A stretch of DNA of 64,000 bases from Candidatus Cloacimonadota bacterium. GTDB taxonomy: Bacteria > Cloacimonadota > Cloacimonadia > Cloacimonadales > Cloacimonadaceae. The notes beneath the pieces were generated by a model. That model did no database searches and had not been told where the DNA came from. It saw nothing but the letters and a program-made list of their open reading frames with translations. Position numbers and translations under genes: made by a program. The stretch spans positions 21,086-85,085 of the forward strand of contig JAAYWB010000060.1 in assembly GCA_012516855.1 (NCBI GenBank), written 5' to 3'. This document shows, in pieces, positions 1 to 8,415 of this stretch. Within the stretch, counting starts at the first letter, position 1. Each line of letters starts with the position of its first letter.

Positions 1-78
1 CTGCCCAATGGCCTCTATTTCCTCCGGATGGAATCCCGAGAAAGCTCGGAAACCTGTCGCTTCCTGGTTTTGCGCTGA
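1..78 (+). CDS. C-terminal tail of a secreted sorting-domain protein (partial)
   Basis: The window opens inside a reading frame of 25 codons that ends in TGA at 76-78. The residues (GLYFLRME...RFLVLR) match the last strand pair of the FlgD/T9SS-like C-terminal sorting domain found on other proteins here; the 414-residue protein ending at 14963 finishes with a similar GIYLIRA...RVMVLR. The rest of the gene lies left of the window, so the function of the exported part is unknown. It is on the + strand and convergent with the dCMP deaminase gene. Confidence 0.6.
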   Translation: MPNGLYFLRMESRESSETCRFLVLR

Positions 79-522
79 CCGCTACCCGCGAAAACCCTTT
101 CCAGATGGGCATTCCGCTATCCGGGAGCATACCCAAACCCTTTCTGCATAAGCATTCCGGCTTTTCCTCCCTGACCCGTCCTTTGCCCTATCCCATCCGC
201 CTCCTGACTACCTCCCGCTGAGTTCCCGCCTCTCAAACGGGAACACAGCGGGAAGTGAATGAGATGTGAAAGGGATGGGGCAAAGGACGAAGGCCACAGG
301 ATACCTCCTGGATTGGCATTCAGAACCTGTCGCAAACTTCTAAGTATAATGGGTAATAATAGTTGGATATTTCCTTTGGACGGTGAAAAGCAAGTTACAA
401 ATCAGCTGATGCATAGGAGAAACTGCCTTTGGGGCCAACCTAAGCCTTTAACAAGATGAGGGTTGCGACTCCGAGAAGAACGGAGGTGACGACGAGGTCG
501 CGGGTATTGAAATGCTTGAACG
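79..522. other. Intergenic region with a palindromic repeat and no supported gene
   Basis: This is the space between two convergent genes. It contains the long hairpin repeat at 178-288, described separately. The remainder shows no supported gene. A hydrophobic stretch can be read on the - strand at about 440-520, but it has no start codon outside the dCMP deaminase gene. Confidence 0.5.
178..288. repeat. Dispersed palindromic element, family A, copy 1
   Basis: This is an imperfect nested inverted repeat. The outer arms 178-194 and 272-288 (gtcctttgccctatccc against its near-exact reverse complement) match at 16 of 17 positions. The inner arms 214-228 and 238-252 (cccgctgagttcccg) match at 14 of 15. 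The whole could fold into a stem-loop of about 110 nt. A second copy with the same core (cccgctgagttcccgcct, caaacgggaa) lies at 43093-43206. No open frame or transposase is associated; it resembles a MITE or REP-type mobile hairpin. Confidence 0.75.
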
Positions 523-999
523 TTAAAGCAGCTTCTTCATTTTGCCGCTCTCCATGTCGAAATGGATCAATTCCACCCCGGCTTCTGCCAACAACTGCTC
601 CGCAAGGGCGTCTGGATAGGTGTTGGAGATGTAAACGGTAACGATTTCGGCGTTGATGATCATCCTGGCGCAGATGCTGCAGGGCTGATGTGTGCAGTAA
701 AGCGTGGCTCCGCGGGCGCTGGAACCGTTCAGGCCGGCCTGGATGATGGCGTTCTGTTCTGCGTGTAGGCCGCGGCAAAGCTCATGCTGCTGGCCGGAGG
801 GAACCTTATTCTGGAGGCGCAGGCAGCCTGTTTCAGAACAGTGACGCACGCCTTTTGGGCTGCCGTTGTAGCCGGTGGAAAGGATTTGGTTTTCCTTCAC
901 CAGCACGGCCCCGACCTGCCTTCGCAAACAGGTGCTGCGCGAGGAGGCCAGGATCGCCATTTGTATGAAATATTGCTGCCATGAGGGTCGTTCGTTCAT
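523..999 (-). CDS. Deoxycytidylate (dCMP) deaminase, ComEB-like
   Basis: A 158-residue cytosolic zinc enzyme of the cytidine/deoxycytidylate deaminase fold, expected to convert dCMP to dUMP for dTTP synthesis. The catalytic zinc motif is visible as HAEQNA (His and catalytic Glu) followed by PCSIC (two Cys). An upstream HCSETGC cluster fits the structural second zinc site of dCMP deaminases. The length is normal for the family. The ATG at 999 is preferred over the GTG at 1005 because AAGGA then sits about seven bases upstream. A TTGACA hexamer at 1051-1056 on this strand could be a -35 box, but no good -10 follows. The gene appears monocistronic. Confidence 0.9.
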   Translation of the reverse strand: MNERPSWQQYFIQMAILASSRSTCLRRQVGAVLVKENQILSTGYNGSPKGVRHCSETGCLRLQNKVPSGQQHELCRGLHAEQNAIIQAGLNGSSARGATLYCTHQPCSICARMIINAEIVTVYISNTYPDALAEQLLAEAGVELIHFDMESGKMKKLL

Positions 1000-1217
1000 C
1001 GTCACGTCCTTAGAGGGGATTTGCGCTCATGCTTGTCGGGGGCGGCTTTCTGTCAAGCGCCAAATCCAGAGGACGCTCTGAATGTGAAAAAACTTGCTAG
1101 AACCGATAGTATTAGAAAGGTAATAGGCAAATAACTGAGCATTTTCAAATTTCATGCTGGGGATTTTTCGGAGAAATGTGGATAACTGCCACGAGTCAAT
1201 TCCTGAGAGTTAATTGC

Positions 1218-1247
1218 TTGGCATTACGCAAAGGTCTTTTTTATATT
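1218..1247 (+). promoter_or_regulatory. Putative sigma70-type promoter of the ABC exporter operon
   Basis: TTGGCA at 1218-1223 (5/6 to consensus) and TATATT at 1242-1247 (5/6) are separated by 18 bases. Transcription would start near 1254 and give a leader of about 120 nt before the first ABC gene at 1376. Nothing else is recognised between 1000 and 1375. Confidence 0.5.
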
Positions 1248-1375
1248 GACAAAATGGGACTGCGGGGGAGTTTGGCGCGCACTATCCGGTGTTGTCAACG
1301 GAAAGTGGAAAGCTCTCCAAAACAGAACAGTAGGGGGTTTCCGGTTTGCGTTGAGAATATCAATAGGGAGAACTA

Positions 1376-3127
1376 ATGCGCACTTTTGACGCCGTTCTTC
1401 CATATCTGAAGAAGAGTTATGGAAGAATAGCCGGGGGCATAGTGATGCTGATCCTGGTGGATATTGTGCAGCTTATCACCCCCCGGGTGATGCAATACGC
1501 CATCGACAGCATCCAGGAGCGGAGAATCACCTCCACAGGGCTGATTTGGGTGGCGCTGATCATCATCGGGCTGGCTTTGGCAGTGATGATACTGCGCTAT
1601 TTCTGGAGGGTTTTGATCATCGGCAATGCCTTCAGGATCGAAAAGCATCTGCGGCAGGATTTTTACAACCATCTACTGAGGCTTTCTCAGAACTTTTTTA
1701 ACCGCAGTAAGATCGGCGACCTGATGGCCTATGCCACCAACGACCTGAACGCCGTGAGGATGCTCTTTGGCATGGGGCTTATCGCGGGAATGGACATCGT
1801 GCTGATGACGATCGCCAGCTTCAGCTTCATGGGCTCGATAGACTGGCGCCTGACCGGTTTGGCGGTGCTGCCGATGCCTATCCTGACCATCACCATCACG
1901 ATTTTCGGCAAGAAGATGCACAAAAGCTTCTTTCGGGTGCAGAAAAGCTTCGCCACGCTCTCCGGGGCCATCCAGGAAAGCATCTCCGGGATTCGCATCG
2001 TGAAAGCCTTTGGCCAGGAAAAATCCGAGCTGGAGAAAGTGGATGAGGTTTCCTGGCAGTTTGTGCAGGAAAATATCCGCATGGCTAAAATCGCCGGCTT
2101 TTTCCACCCCTTCCAGAGCCTGGTGATCAGTCTTTCGATGGTGATAACCCTTTTCTTTGGCGGTCGCGCAGCCATCCGCGGCGACATCACTATCGGGCAG
2201 TTCATAGCCTTCTTCCAGTATCTGGGAATGCTGGTCTGGCCGATGATAGCCATCGGCTGGATCGTTGACATGTACCAGCGTGGCACCGCCTCGCTGAAGC
2301 GGCTGAACGAGATTTTCCAGACCGCCCCGGAAATCGACGACAGCGAGGCCGACCCTGCCATCAAATCCCTGCAGGGCAACATCGAAATCCGCGACCTCAG
2401 CTTTCGCTACGGTGATAATCTGCCCCTGATCTTCGACGGTATCAGCACCTCGGTCTCCGACGGCAAAACCCTGGCCGTCGTGGGCCCCACAGGCTGCGGC
2501 AAAACTACTTTAATAGAGCTGCTGGTGCGCATCTACGAACCTCCCAAAGGCAGCATCCTCATTGACGGGCACCCGCTGCACCGGATTCCGCTGAATGTGC
2601 TGAGGCGCGACATGGTGCTGGTTCCCCAGGACATCTTCCTCTTTTCGGACAGCATCTCCAACAACATCCGGCTTGGGAGCCCGGAAACAAGCACTGAACA
2701 GGTTTTGGAAGCAGCCAAGCTGGCCCAGATACACGATGAGGTCATGGAATTTGAAAACAAATTCGACACCGTGATTGGCGAACGCGGCGTAACCCTCTCC
2801 GGAGGCCAGAAACAACGCGTCGCCATCGCCAGGGCGCTGCTTACCAATCCCGAAATTCTGATCCTGGACGACGCCCTCTCCGCCGTGGATACCAAAACCG
2901 AACGTTTCATCCTGGAAAAACTTATCGAGACCCGCAAAGGCAAGACCACCATCATCATCGCCCACCGCATCTCTTCAATCCAGCATGCCGACCGCATCAT
3001 CGTCCTAGGTGACGGCAAAATCACCGAAAGCGGCACTCATGACGAACTGGTAGCCCTGGGCGGCCTGTATCATGACCTCTACGAAAAACAACGCATCCGG
3101 GCCCGCCTGGAAGGGGAGGAGTTATGA
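1376..3127 (+). CDS. ABC exporter half-transporter, subunit 1 (degenerate-site NBD)
   Basis: A 583-residue ABCB/MsbA-type half-transporter: a six-helix membrane domain (about residues 15-310) fused to an ATPase domain. Visible motifs are Walker A GPTGCGKTT (about 369), signature LSGGQ (about 474), Walker B ILILDD (about 495) and the H-loop His in IIIAHR. The residue after the Walker B Asp is Asp, not the catalytic Glu. That is typical of the degenerate-site partner in heterodimeric exporters such as TM287/288 or BmrCD. An AGGGAG Shine-Dalgarno lies seven bases before the ATG. Its stop overlaps the next gene's start (ATGA), so the two are translationally coupled and probably form one heterodimer. 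The substrate (drug, lipid or peptide) cannot be told. Confidence 0.9.
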   Translation: MRTFDAVLPYLKKSYGRIAGGIVMLILVDIVQLITPRVMQYAIDSIQERRITSTGLIWVALIIIGLALAVMILRYFWRVLIIGNAFRIEKHLRQDFYNHLLRLSQNFFNRSKIGDLMAYATNDLNAVRMLFGMGLIAGMDIVLMTIASFSFMGSIDWRLTGLAVLPMPILTITITIFGKKMHKSFFRVQKSFATLSGAIQESISGIRIVKAFGQEKSELEKVDEVSWQFVQENIRMAKIAGFFHPFQSLVISLSMVITLFFGGRAAIRGDITIGQFIAFFQYLGMLVWPMIAIGWIVDMYQRGTASLKRLNEIFQTAPEIDDSEADPAIKSLQGNIEIRDLSFRYGDNLPLIFDGISTSVSDGKTLAVVGPTGCGKTTLIELLVRIYEPPKGSILIDGHPLHRIPLNVLRRDMVLVPQDIFLFSDSISNNIRLGSPETSTEQVLEAAKLAQIHDEVMEFENKFDTVIGERGVTLSGGQKQRVAIARALLTNPEILILDDALSAVDTKTERFILEKLIETRKGKTTIIIAHRISSIQHADRIIVLGDGKITESGTHDELVALGGLYHDLYEKQRIRARLEGEEL

Positions 3128-5280
3128 TGCGCGGCGGACGCGGCGGCGGTTTCGCGGAAGACGACCTCAAGAACAGGGTTTTCGACAAACACCTTTACAG
3201 GAGGATGTTGCGCTACCTGTTGCCATACATGAAATGGGTGGTTATCTCGTTCCTCATCCTGATGGTGGTGGCCGGGGCAGAACTGGTGCAGCCCCTTATC
3301 CAGCAACACGCCATCGACGATTATATCGTTTCCGACAAAAACATAGCCATTTTCAACAGCGAAGCTGAGGCGGACGCCTTTCTGGCCAAATACGAACTAC
3401 TGAAACTGAAGAAACTCTCACACAGCGGCAAATACTTTCTGGTGATACCAAGCAGGGAAATGAACAAAATCAACCGCCAGGATGTGGATGACCTCAACCG
3501 GCGCAACATCCTTGCCGAGGCAAAGGTGTATCTGATCAAGGACAAAGCCTCCAACGTGGCCATCCTGAATAAATATCTGCCGGAAATCAGCGCTCCGCAA
3601 GGCGGCAAAGGAGGATTGCAAGGCTGGTTCAGGCTGGGAAACGGCCAAATCGCCCTGGAGCGCGAGCAGCTTAACAAAATTCCGGGAAAGGAACGCTTCC
3701 AAGTCCGCAGTGAAGCGGCTCACAGCCTCATCTGGCTGGCGCTGGCCTTCTTTGGAATCAGCCTAATGCGCTTTGTGGCGGGGTATTCCCAGATGGTTAT
3801 CACCACCACCTTTTCGCAGAAAGCGATGAACGACATGCGCCATGACGTTTTTGCCCACCTGCAGCGCATGCCGGTGCAGTATTTCGACAAAAACCCCGTC
3901 GGACGCCTGGTCACCCGCGTCACCAACGACATCCGCGCCATCGACGAGATGCTCTCTTCAGGGGTGATCACGCTGTTCCAGGACGTGCTGATGATCATTG
4001 CCATCGTTGTGCTGATGCTGTTTCTGGACTGGGAACTGGCGCTGATCAGCTTCGCCATCCTGCCCGGGGTGATCTGGGTAATCCGTGAATTCCGCAAACG
4101 CACCCGGGTGCTTTACCGCGAGGTGCGCAAGCAATTGGCAGCGTTGAACGCCACCCTGGCAGAACATATCAGCGGGCAGAAAATCATTCAGCTCTTCAAC
4201 CAGTATTTCCACAAGCGGGATGAGTTTTCACGCATCAACCGGGAATACTTCAACACTTCGCTGAAGCAGATGAAGCTCTTCGCCTTCTTCCGGCCTATCA
4301 TCCACGTGAGCAGCCAGATCGCGGTGGCCCTGATCATCTGGTACGGCGGCGGGCAAATCCTGCGAAACGCCATCACCATCGGCCTGCTGATGGCCTTCAC
4401 GCAGTACATCACCAAGCTATTTCAGCCCATCAACGATTTCTCGGAAAAATTCAACGTGCTGCAGGGTGCTTTGGCAGGCGCAGAGCGCATCTTTGACCTC
4501 ATGGACCAGGAACCGGAGGATTACCGCGACGACTTGACCTGCGACGTGAAGCTGAAAGGCGAAATCGAGTTCCGAAACGTCTGGCTGGCCTACAATCCGG
4601 GCGAATGGGTGCTGAAAGACGTGAGCTTCAAGATCAAGCCCGGCGAAAAGATAGCGCTGGTGGGCCACACCGGCAGCGGCAAGACATCCATCGTAAACCT
4701 TGTCCTGGGCATGTACCCCTTCCAGAAAGGAGAAATCCTGCTGGATGGGAAGCCGCTCTCCTCCTACGCTTTGGCAGACCTGCGCAGAAACGTGGGCATC
4801 GTTCAGCAGGACGTGTTCATCTTCAGCGGAAACATCAGGGACAATATAGCCCTTAACAACACCGCGCTCAGCTGCGAGCAAATCATCCAGGTGGCCAAGT
4901 ATGTGAACGCGGATAAATTCATCAGCAAGCTGCCCGAGGGTTATGACGAACCGGTTATGGAACGTGGCGCCACCCTCTCCACCGGGCAGCGGCAGTTAAT
5001 AGCTTTCGCACGCGTGCTGGCTTACGATCCCTCCATCTTTATCCTGGATGAGGCGACCTCCAATATCGACACTGAAACCGAACTGCTGATCCAAGACGCC
5101 TTGGCCAAACTGATCGTTAACCGCTCTTCGATCATCATCGCCCACCGCCTTTCCACCATCCAGCACGCCGACCGGATCATCGTTCTGCACAAAGGCGAAA
5201 TCGTGGAGGAAGGCTCACATTTTGATCTTTTGGACCAAAAAGGCCTCTACTATGACCTCTACCGGCTGCAGTACACGTAA
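3124..5280 (+). CDS. ABC exporter half-transporter, subunit 2, with large insert after TM1
   Basis: A 718-residue half-transporter, about 130 residues longer than its partner. The extra length lies between the first membrane helix (about 38-60) and the next (about 198-220), so it is probably an extracytoplasmic domain, as in BmrD-like subunits. The ATPase motifs are Walker A GHTGSGKTS (about 514), signature LSTGQ (about 618), Walker B IFILDE with the catalytic Glu (about 640), and the H-loop in IIIAHR. Together with the D-for-E change in subunit 1, the altered signature (T for G) places both defects in the same composite nucleotide site. It overlaps the upstream gene by four bases. The substrate is unknown. 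Confidence 0.9.
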   Translation: MMRGGRGGGFAEDDLKNRVFDKHLYRRMLRYLLPYMKWVVISFLILMVVAGAELVQPLIQQHAIDDYIVSDKNIAIFNSEAEADAFLAKYELLKLKKLSHSGKYFLVIPSREMNKINRQDVDDLNRRNILAEAKVYLIKDKASNVAILNKYLPEISAPQGGKGGLQGWFRLGNGQIALEREQLNKIPGKERFQVRSEAAHSLIWLALAFFGISLMRFVAGYSQMVITTTFSQKAMNDMRHDVFAHLQRMPVQYFDKNPVGRLVTRVTNDIRAIDEMLSSGVITLFQDVLMIIAIVVLMLFLDWELALISFAILPGVIWVIREFRKRTRVLYREVRKQLAALNATLAEHISGQKIIQLFNQYFHKRDEFSRINREYFNTSLKQMKLFAFFRPIIHVSSQIAVALIIWYGGGQILRNAITIGLLMAFTQYITKLFQPINDFSEKFNVLQGALAGAERIFDLMDQEPEDYRDDLTCDVKLKGEIEFRNVWLAYNPGEWVLKDVSFKIKPGEKIALVGHTGSGKTSIVNLVLGMYPFQKGEILLDGKPLSSYALADLRRNVGIVQQDVFIFSGNIRDNIALNNTALSCEQIIQVAKYVNADKFISKLPEGYDEPVMERGATLSTGQRQLIAFARVLAYDPSIFILDEATSNIDTETELLIQDALAKLIVNRSSIIIAHRLSTIQHADRIIVLHKGEIVEEGSHFDLLDQKGLYYDLYRLQYT

Positions 5281-5448
5281 AGCGTTTCATAACGCCATAT
5301 CTGCAAATGAGTTGGGTTGATAATATGTTCCTGCCAATGGAATGAAACTTGCTTTTATGGTAACATCAATGAAAAAACTGATTGACAGGAAACGCAGATC
5401 AGTTGTTATTGCATAGATAAACTATCCCTTGATTCATAAGGAGGATCA

Positions 5449-8256
5449 ATGAAAAAAAGATGGCTTGTAATTCTGGCCCTGACAATTGTCGCAGCCATGT
5501 TTGCCAACGGCAGCCGCTACGAAGTGGTGGCATGGCAGGAAACCTTTGAAGACGGTGCTGCCGGATGGACCCACTTTGATGGTAGCGTCCCTCCCAACAA
5601 CTGGCATATCCATAACTACGGCGGAGCACAGGGCGACGTCTGGTGGATGGGCGACCCCGACCTTGCCTCCGGATCCAACATCGGCGGTTATTACGACCAC
5701 CAGTATCTGGTTCTGGACACCCCGGCCCGCACTATCGCGTCCGGCAATGCCACCCTTACCTTCAAGATGGCCACCGGCCTCGAATCCGTGGGCGGAACCG
5801 GCGAATACAACGGCTGGGACTCCTTCAACGTTCGCGTCTCCACCAACAACGGCACCACGTGGACCGTCCTGACCCCTACAACCCCAGTTTATGACTTCAC
5901 CTCTTCCTACGCCTTCGGTTTTGAGCATGGCGAAGGTGTCGGCATTCCCGGCTGGGGTGGCGTGCACACTGCCTGGACCCCCGTTAGCGTGGATCTTTCA
6001 GCCTACGTTGGCCAGAGCGTCAAGATCCGTTTCGCCTTTGCCTCCGACCCGGCTTATTCGACCGGCGACAACCTTGCCCTCTTCGGCGTGATGGTTGATG
6101 ACATCTCCTTCGGCGGCTATACCAATAACGGCACCGACGACGGCCAAATGACCATGAGCAGTCTTGTGCCCGTGGGCGGCGATATCTGGTCCATTGGCAC
6201 AGACCCCACCGCTCCGTCACCTACCCACATGATGCAATGTCAAAACGCCCAGGGCAGCTACAATCCCAACATGATGAACTATTTGGTGAGCCCGCCCATC
6301 CAGCTTCCCAACGATGGCGACATCCGCGTGGATTTCATGATCAAAGGTTACTTCGATGATCTGGACGCATTCCCGCAATGTGACTATTTCGGCTGGGAAA
6401 TCTCCCCCAACAACGGCCTTAGCTGGTATGCCATGAGTAATCCCTACAACGATCCCACCGGCACCAACTATGTCTATTCCGACGCTCCGGATGTCTGGGC
6501 ATCCATGGTCAACAGTTATTCATTGAACGGTCTCATCTCCGATTACGCCGGACAGACCATCATGCTGCGCTGGTTCTTCAAATCCGATGAAGATACTCCC
6601 ATTGGCACCGGCATCATGATCGACGACGTGACCGTTTACAACGACATCTTCATCGCGCCTCCGGCCAATCTGGCCGCCACGGTTGCCGGCAACAATGTCA
6701 CTCTCACTTGGGATGAACCCGGTTCCGGCGGTGGCGGCGGCGAAGAAGGCTGGCTGCACTATGACGGTGAAAATTCCGGCAACTCCATCGGCACAAACTC
6801 CGCTGCCGATTTCGCGGTCGCGGCCAAGTGGGATCCCATCGGAGAACATGGCATTTTTGACTATGTGGGCATGAACATCACCAAGATCAAATTCTTCCCT
6901 GGCGAAGTCAACTGCGTTTACACCCTTCGCATTTGGACTGGTGCTGCTGGCGATATCGCCTATGAACAGACAGTGCCATCACCCACCATCGGCGCTTGGA
7001 ACGAAGTGGAACTCACCACTCCGTGGACCATTCCCTCCCAAACCCAGATCATGGCCGGTTACCGCTGCAACACCCAGGCTGGCTTTCCTGCTGGTTGCGA
7101 TGACGGCCCCCATGTTCCCGGCTACGGCAATATGATGTACTGGCAGAATAACTGGACCACTCTGAATGCGGTAAGCTCAACCCTCACATACAACTGGAAT
7201 ATTCGTATCTATGTCGCTGACCCCGTCACTGGCAAAGAATACGTGCTGGGCCATGGCCCCTACGAACAGGAAGTACATGCCTATACTGATGCCATCCTGC
7301 AAGAGAAGGGATCCACCCAGCCTGTCCGCACCCTCGACGGCTACAAAATCTTCCGCGACGACATTGAAATCGACCAAGTGGGCGCAACAGTTCTCACTTA
7401 CACCGATTCTGGCGTTGAAGGCGGCATTCACACCTACTATCTGAAAGCCGTTTACGGCGCCAACACCTCCGAAGCTTCGAACACGGTCACAACCTTCGTG
7501 CTTCCTCAATCACACGCTGAACTGATGCACGACGACGGAACCGCGGAAGAGGGCTTCAACGTTGGCTCCACCAAGCAGATGGCTGTGAAACACTCTTATG
7601 GCCAGGCTGTTACAGTGAAGTATGCCAAAGTCTATGTCCATACCGTTGGAACCCCCGGCATCATCGTCCGCGTCTTCGATAACGACGGCCCCAACAACAT
7701 GCCCGGCACCCAACTGGCCCAGTATCAGTATCCTGCCGCATCAGTGGTGGAAGGCTGGAACTGGATCGCCCTGCCGGCAGACATCAACGTTGCCGACGGC
7801 GAATTCTACCTTGCCATCATGGAAACCGCTGGCGCTTCCGCGATCGGTCTGGATACCTCCAGCAACGGCTACAGCTACAAGAAAATCGCCACCGATTGGG
7901 AGCCCGTCACCACCGGCGAGATCATGCTCCGCGCGATAGTGGAATACGGCAGCGCCGCCGATGACGACGTGATCCCGGCTTACACCCTGGACGCGAAGAA
8001 CTATCCCAACCCCTTCAATCCTGAAACCACCATCGCCTTCAGCGTTCCCAAAACCGGCCCTGCCAGCCTCAAGGTTTATAACACCAAAGGCCAGCTTGTC
8101 CGCACCCTGGTGAACGATGTCCGCGAAGCCGGCAACCACAGCGTTGTCTGGAACGGAATGGACGAACAGGGCAACAGCGTTTCCAGTGGACTGTATTTCT
8201 ATCGCCTCAGCAGCGACGGCAATACCGTCACCCGCAAGATGCTGCTCGCCAAATAA
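5449..8256 (+). CDS. Large secreted multidomain protein with C-terminal sorting domain
   Basis: A 935-residue exported protein with an N-terminal signal peptide (about residues 1-22, [20 protein letters not shown]). It has two tandem MAM/jelly-roll-like modules (about 28-225 and 230-400, each with W-rich strands and an aromatic '[15 protein letters not shown]' ending), a fibronectin-III-like segment interrupted by a beta-sandwich (about 405-690), and a further sandwich. The end is a FlgD/T9SS-like domain starting [14 protein letters not shown] and finishing [10 protein letters not shown]...KMLLAK. It has no catalytic motif I recognise, so it is probably a surface adhesion or binding protein. 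GGAGG lies six bases before the ATG. An intrinsic terminator follows at 8292. Confidence 0.8.
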   Translation: MKKRWLVILALTIVAAMFANGSRYEVVAWQETFEDGAAGWTHFDGSVPPNNWHIHNYGGAQGDVWWMGDPDLASGSNIGGYYDHQYLVLDTPARTIASGNATLTFKMATGLESVGGTGEYNGWDSFNVRVSTNNGTTWTVLTPTTPVYDFTSSYAFGFEHGEGVGIPGWGGVHTAWTPVSVDLSAYVGQSVKIRFAFASDPAYSTGDNLALFGVMVDDISFGGYTNNGTDDGQMTMSSLVPVGGDIWSIGTDPTAPSPTHMMQCQNAQGSYNPNMMNYLVSPPIQLPNDGDIRVDFMIKGYFDDLDAFPQCDYFGWEISPNNGLSWYAMSNPYNDPTGTNYVYSDAPDVWASMVNSYSLNGLISDYAGQTIMLRWFFKSDEDTPIGTGIMIDDVTVYNDIFIAPPANLAATVAGNNVTLTWDEPGSGGGGGEEGWLHYDGENSGNSIGTNSAADFAVAAKWDPIGEHGIFDYVGMNITKIKFFPGEVNCVYTLRIWTGAAGDIAYEQTVPSPTIGAWNEVELTTPWTIPSQTQIMAGYRCNTQAGFPAGCDDGPHVPGYGNMMYWQNNWTTLNAVSSTLTYNWNIRIYVADPVTGKEYVLGHGPYEQEVHAYTDAILQEKGSTQPVRTLDGYKIFRDDIEIDQVGATVLTYTDSGVEGGIHTYYLKAVYGANTSEASNTVTTFVLPQSHAELMHDDGTAEEGFNVGSTKQMAVKHSYGQAVTVKYAKVYVHTVGTPGIIVRVFDNDGPNNMPGTQLAQYQYPAASVVEGWNWIALPADINVADGEFYLAIMETAGASAIGLDTSSNGYSYKKIATDWEPVTTGEIMLRAIVEYGSAADDDVIPAYTLDAKNYPNPFNPETTIAFSVPKTGPASLKVYNTKGQLVRTLVNDVREAGNHSVVWNGMDEQGNSVSSGLYFYRLSSDGNTVTRKMLLAK

Positions 8257-8291
8257 TCCACAAAAACCTGGCTAAAAAGCCACAACATACT

Positions 8292-8324
8292 GGGAGCGAC
8301 CCTCGTGGCCGCTCCCTTATTGTT
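8292..8324 (+). terminator. Intrinsic terminator after the 935-aa secreted protein gene
   Basis: A stem of gggagcg and cgctccc (8292-8315, extended inward by CC/GG) is followed by a T-rich run, ttattgttt. It sits 36 bases after the stop codon. Confidence 0.7.
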
Positions 8325-8415
8325 TGAGCGGCGGGAGCTAGGAAATTTGTGGTTGACAGCTTTGAAGCCCCGAAACTCTTTAATCACACTTGAAAACCAA
8401 ATCATGGGAGAATTG

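Noticed and set aside
79..177. Search for tRNA genes in this and the other intergenic spaces
   Set aside because: No cloverleaf, T-loop (GTTCRA) or CCA-like end in the correct arrangement was found.
440..522. Hydrophobic reading frame (TRDLVVTSVLLGVATLILLKA) after the dCMP deaminase gene on the - strand
   Set aside because: No ATG, GTG or TTG start lies outside the deaminase gene, and no ribosome-binding site could serve it; probably a chance frame or a decayed gene end.
5382..5416. TTGACA upstream of the 935-aa protein gene as a promoter
   Set aside because: No acceptable -10 hexamer at 15-19 bases; the closest A/T-rich hexamers are off-spacing.
8353..8384. TTGACA...TTTAAT before the TonB receptor as a promoter
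   Set aside because: The 20-base spacer is too long for confidence; left uncalled.
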